Positions 6,603 through 8,287 of a stretch of DNA of 8,287 bases are shown in pieces (the stretch's first letter is position 1; every line of letters starts with the position of its first letter). Location: assembly GCA_041581935.1 (NCBI GenBank), contig JBFICP010000144.1:1-8287 (forward strand), in the 5' to 3' direction. A program made the position numbers and the translations under genes. The DNA is from JAABYT01 sp041581935 (GTDB lineage Bacteria > Pseudomonadota > Gammaproteobacteria > HK1). Under the pieces are notes generated by a model, which saw only the letters and a list, made by a program, of their open reading frames with translations, was not told where the DNA came from and did not search any database.

Positions 6603-6630
6603 ATATGGGGACGCGCGTCCCGGGATCAAG
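6603..6630 (-). promoter_or_regulatory. Sigma-32 (heat shock) type promoter of the small Hsp operon
   Basis: On the minus strand, CTTGAT (6630-6625) and CCCCATAT (6610-6603) are separated by 14 nt. The sigma-32 consensus is CTTGAAA with CCCCATnT about 13-14 nt downstream, so the -10 element fits fully and the -35 element matches five of its first six bases. Transcription would start near 6597, leaving a leader of about 94 nt before the ATG at 6503. The placement ahead of two small Hsp genes and a J-protein gene makes the assignment strong. Confidence 0.8.
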
Positions 6631-6960
6631 ACCGGCGCGGAGGTCACGCCGGCGGATCGGCCGGCGGGCTTCTGTCGGAATCGTTAATCCCTTCAGAACA
6701 TTTCGAGAAGCCGACAATAGGATGCTGAATAAAAGTAGGTTTATCGCCGGGCAGAGGCGCGCCCCGGGGCCTCGCGCGGCACATTAGTAACCGGCTTCCC
6801 ACGATTGCGTCGAGTTCCTTTACGCATCCTCACGGGATGAAAGGTAACTATCTGGAATACATGGAGAAAACTTTTCTGGCGTGCATCTTGCTGGAGTCGT
6901 GGTAACCGCCCGCGAGAAGGCGGGGGACAACGTGGCGGAAACACTGAAAGGCGCACGGCC
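6631..6960. other. Intergenic region between divergent heat-shock and bactofilin units
   Basis: No convincing gene is seen in these 330 bases apart from regulatory matter. The segment 6680-6750 is AT-rich. Around 6755-6774, GAGGC and GCCTC flank a CCCCGGGG core and could form a hairpin. A short reading frame at 6837-6905 (22 codons, starting MKGNYLEYMEKTFL) overlaps the sigma-54-type promoter and is probably not real. CCCGC (6909-6913) and GCGGG (6920-6924) form a stem in the leader of the downstream small gene. Confidence 0.5.
6876..6892 (+). promoter_or_regulatory. Sigma-54 type -24/-12 promoter
   Basis: CTGGCGTGCATCTTGCT fits the RpoN consensus YTGGCACGrNNNTTGCW, with the invariant GG (6878-6879) and GC (6890-6891) correctly spaced. 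The mismatches are at the less conserved bases 6, 7 and 9. Transcription would start near 6903, about 58 nt before the 57-aa reading frame. No activator sites could be identified upstream. Confidence 0.55.
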
Positions 6961-7134
6961 ATGAAGATCTACTTTGTCGCAAAGACCGTCGGCTCGAAAC
7001 CCATGAGGGTGACCCAGGGTGTCGTCGAGCGGAAGCATTGGGTCACACTCAAAAGGACCCTTGCCGCCGACGGCTTCGTGGTGACTTACTGGAACCCGGT
7101 CAGCAGCGACATCGCCGAGGACGCGGCGGCCTGA
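6961..7134 (+). CDS. Small 57-aa protein of unknown function
   Basis: A short reading frame encoding MKIYFVAKTVGSKPMRVTQG and onward, ending SSDIAEDAAA. It is not a family I recognise. The body is basic in the middle (VVERKHWVTLKRTL, residues 21-34), then has a hydrophobic/aromatic strand-like segment, GFVVTYWNP (38-46), and an acidic Ala-rich tail. There is no signal peptide or membrane span, so it is probably a soluble cytoplasmic protein. The codons are high-GC at third positions like those of the neighbours, which favours a real gene. The Shine-Dalgarno is weak (AAAGG, 9 nt from the ATG). It lies downstream of the sigma-54-type promoter and 84 nt upstream of the bactofilin gene, so the two may be co-expressed. 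Coding status is moderately sure; function is unknown. Confidence 0.5.
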   Translation: MKIYFVAKTVGSKPMRVTQGVVERKHWVTLKRTLAADGFVVTYWNPVSSDIAEDAAA

Positions 7135-7162
7135 GCGCGCCCGGGCGCGCCTCGTGCGCGCC
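7135..7162 (+). other. GC-rich palindrome and stem-loop after the 57-aa gene
   Basis: Immediately after the TGA stop is a perfect 16-bp palindrome, GCGCGCCCGGGCGCGC (7135-7150). Its right half can instead form the hairpin GGCGCGC-CTCGT-GCGCGCC (7144-7162). No T-run follows, so it is likely to tune or protect the transcript between the small gene and the bactofilin gene rather than end it. Confidence 0.4.
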
Positions 7163-7218
7163 GAACCGGACGACCGCGACATTCGGTTGCTGTCGCTGTT
7201 CGTTCAAGGATAGACAGG

Positions 7219-7755
7219 ATGTTCAAGAAGACAGATTCGGCGCACCGAGACGGCGCGCCGCGATACCGGCCCAATGCACCGGAGTCGACTTCCGGGATAA
7301 GCAAACAGGCTGCGACGCCCATCGGGCCTTCGATGCACATCGATGGTGACGTTCGCGGAAACGAGGATCTGGTCGTTCACGGCCGCGTGCACGGGAGCAT
7401 CGACATCGGCGAAGGCCGGCTCATCGTGACGCGCGACGGGCGCATCGACGCCGACGTGCGCGCACGGATCATCAACGTCGAGGGCCACGTGGTTGGCGAC
7501 CTGCGCGCGACCGAGCAGATCATCGTGCGCAAGAGTGGACGGGTTCGCGGAAACGCCACGGCCCCGCGCGTGGCCTTGGACTTCGGCTGCGAGTTCAGCG
7601 GTGCCATCGATTGCGGGGCGCATAAGTCTGACGATAACAATAAGCCATCGGCGACCAGGGACCAGAACATCGCAGACTTCAAGGCAGCCATCTCCGTGAC
7701 CGGTGACCCATCGGCCCGGTCGACCCGATCGGCGACGGCTAAGCGCTCGCCCTGA
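7219..7755 (+). CDS. Bactofilin (polymer-forming cytoskeletal protein)
   Basis: A 178-aa bactofilin. These proteins self-assemble without nucleotide into filaments made of a right-handed beta-helix and act as membrane-associated scaffolds for cell-wall synthesis, stalks, chromosome anchoring or motility. The N-terminal tail (1-33) starts MFKK and is basic and polar. The core (about 34-133) shows the repeating pattern of short beta strands with Gly turns: GPSMHIDGDVRGNEDLVVHG (36-55), RVHGSIDIGEGRLIVTRDGR (56-75) and GHVVGDLRATEQIIVRKSGR (89-108). The C-terminal tail (134-178) is low-complexity, rich in Ser, Thr, Ala, Asp and Arg, and probably disordered. The ATG at 7219 has AAGGA 8 nt upstream. 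It probably shares a transcript with the 57-aa gene and converges on the lipoprotein gene 24 nt away, with no terminator visible between them. Confidence 0.9.
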   Translation: MFKKTDSAHRDGAPRYRPNAPESTSGISKQAATPIGPSMHIDGDVRGNEDLVVHGRVHGSIDIGEGRLIVTRDGRIDADVRARIINVEGHVVGDLRATEQIIVRKSGRVRGNATAPRVALDFGCEFSGAIDCGAHKSDDNNKPSATRDQNIADFKAAISVTGDPSARSTRSATAKRSP

Positions 7756-7779
7756 CTGCCGAAGCCAAACTCGTGCGAC

Positions 7780-8283
7780 TCACGGCGCCCGGGGCGCGCG
7801 CTGATAGCCGGGACCGACCACCGGCGGACTCCCGGGGAGCACGCGCTGATCGGCGCTCGAGCGATAGCTCGTCCTGTAGCTTGCGATTTCAGTCTTTTGC
7901 GTGTCCAGCAGGCGCAGCACCACCTGGTAGTCGTGGTTCGCGCGTACGCCCCGGAGCGGCGGCGTGCGAAACACGTAGCTGCGCCGCCCCGGCCGCACGT
8001 CTTGTCTCACCACGATCGGCGCACCGCCGGCGGGATTGTCGAACTGCGCCTCGATCACCCCGCCCGCGGGCAGGGCGCGCTCGACGCGTGCGACGAAGCC
8101 ATAGTCGGCGGTCGCCTGCCGGTAGTTGAAGATGAAGCCGCCGCCGGCGAAAGCGAGATAGGGCTTATCGGCGTTGTCGCAGGCTGCGAGGACGACGGCT
8201 GCGACGAGAACCAATGCGACCCCCTTCAGGAGCGCGCTTGCTCGTGAATGAGGCGTTGAATTCAACTCGTCATTCGCGAGCAA
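7780..8283 (-). CDS. Predicted lipoprotein of unknown function (start unresolved)
   Basis: The N-terminus contains a lipoprotein signal, LLKGVALVLVAAVVLAAC, with lipobox LAAC and Asp at +2, which in enterobacteria signals inner-membrane retention. The mature protein is about 133 aa. It looks all-beta and lacks a family signature known to me: FIFNYRQATADYGFVARVER, then VIEAQFDNPAGGAPIVVRQD and SYVFRTPPLRGVRANHDYQV, followed by a Ser/Pro-rich tail. The beta layout could be an immunoglobulin- or fibronectin-like domain (inference). There is no ATG near the signal peptide. Candidate starts are TTG 8283 (gives an unusually long n-region), CTG 8229 (ideal signal peptide, MKGVALVLV..., but a rare codon) and TTG 8214 (good AAGGGGG site, but the signal would be too short). 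The frame is also open past the window edge. The 5' end lies in a REP-like palindrome. Confidence 0.7.
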   Translation of the reverse strand: MLANDELNSTPHSRASALLKGVALVLVAAVVLAACDNADKPYLAFAGGGFIFNYRQATADYGFVARVERALPAGGVIEAQFDNPAGGAPIVVRQDVRPGRRSYVFRTPPLRGVRANHDYQVVLRLLDTQKTEIASYRTSYRSSADQRVLPGSPPVVGPGYQRAPRAP

Positions 8284-8287
8284 GCGC
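8228..8287. repeat. REP-like long palindrome at the right edge
   Basis: GCGCTTGCTCGTGAATGA (8234-8251) is the inverse of TCATTCGCGAGCAAGCGC (8270-8287) at 17 of 18 positions. The centre is a perfect GTTGAATTCAAC (8255-8266), so the whole unit is a 54-bp near-palindrome that may extend beyond the window. The arm AGGAGCGCGCTTGC (8228-8241) matches 4655-4668 at 13 of 14 bases. It also resembles GGAGCGAGCTTGCTCGCGAA-type REP sequences of pseudomonads, recalled from memory. Two inverted REPs form the REPIN/BIME arrangement. Confidence 0.6.

Noticed and set aside
6745..6790. GAGGC...GCCTC stem considered as a rho-independent terminator
   Set aside because: The stem is short, with central mismatches, no T-tract follows, and no gene ends nearby.
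7755..7860. Possible terminator between the bactofilin and lipoprotein genes
   Set aside because: The 24-bp gap has no hairpin. The GC-rich inverted sequences after 7780 lie in the lipoprotein coding tail and lack T-runs.
1..8287. CRISPR arrays, tRNAs, insertion sequences, toxin-antitoxin or defence genes
   Set aside because: No regularly spaced repeats, no cloverleaf with CCA end and no transposase, nuclease or toxin-like proteins were found on either strand.

Overview
The window is high-GC bacterial DNA (roughly two thirds G+C by eye) with tightly packed genes. The gene set is typical of a proteobacterium, probably a gammaproteobacterium: an AceE-type homodimeric 2-oxoacid dehydrogenase E1, an Lrp/AsnC regulator, an IbpA-like small heat shock protein pair, a sigma-32-type promoter, a sigma-54-type promoter, a bactofilin and a lipoprotein. 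The genus cannot be fixed from sequence alone. No tRNA, rRNA, CRISPR array, transposase or phage gene was seen.

Left part (1-4656). On the minus strand an Lrp/AsnC regulator (302-787) is followed after 2 or 11 nt by the start of a MobA-like nucleotidyltransferase that runs off the left edge. Divergent from it, across a 132-bp control region, is an E1-E2 pair: an 803-aa AceE/MdeB-type E1 (920-3331), overlapped by 4 nt by a single-lipoyl-domain E2 acyltransferase (3328-4656). No E3 is present, so the complex presumably borrows dihydrolipoamide dehydrogenase from elsewhere. The regulator probably senses an amino acid or its 2-oxoacid and controls the dehydrogenase; the substrate (pyruvate, 2-oxobutyrate or a branched 2-oxoacid) is not settled by sequence. 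The control region carries a perfect 8-bp inverted repeat and three GGTAGA elements about three helical turns apart.

Middle part (4657-6630). A minus-strand heat shock operon reads, in transcription order: small Hsp (6503-6078), second small Hsp (6030-5635), a long intergenic hairpin, then a compact J-domain protein with only half the usual DnaJ zinc finger (5529-4801). A sigma-32-like promoter (CTTGAT, 14 nt, CCCCATAT) lies about 95 nt upstream of the first start codon, and the leader contains a hairpin over the ribosome binding site. Holdase small Hsps plus a DnaJ-like co-chaperone form a coherent protein-aggregation response.

Right part (6631-8287). A sigma-54-type -24/-12 promoter precedes an unrecognised 57-aa protein and a bactofilin. 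A lipoprotein gene of unknown function converges on the bactofilin. Its 5' end lies inside a large REP-like palindrome that reaches the right edge, so its start codon is unresolved. A related REP-like sequence lies just after the E2 gene.
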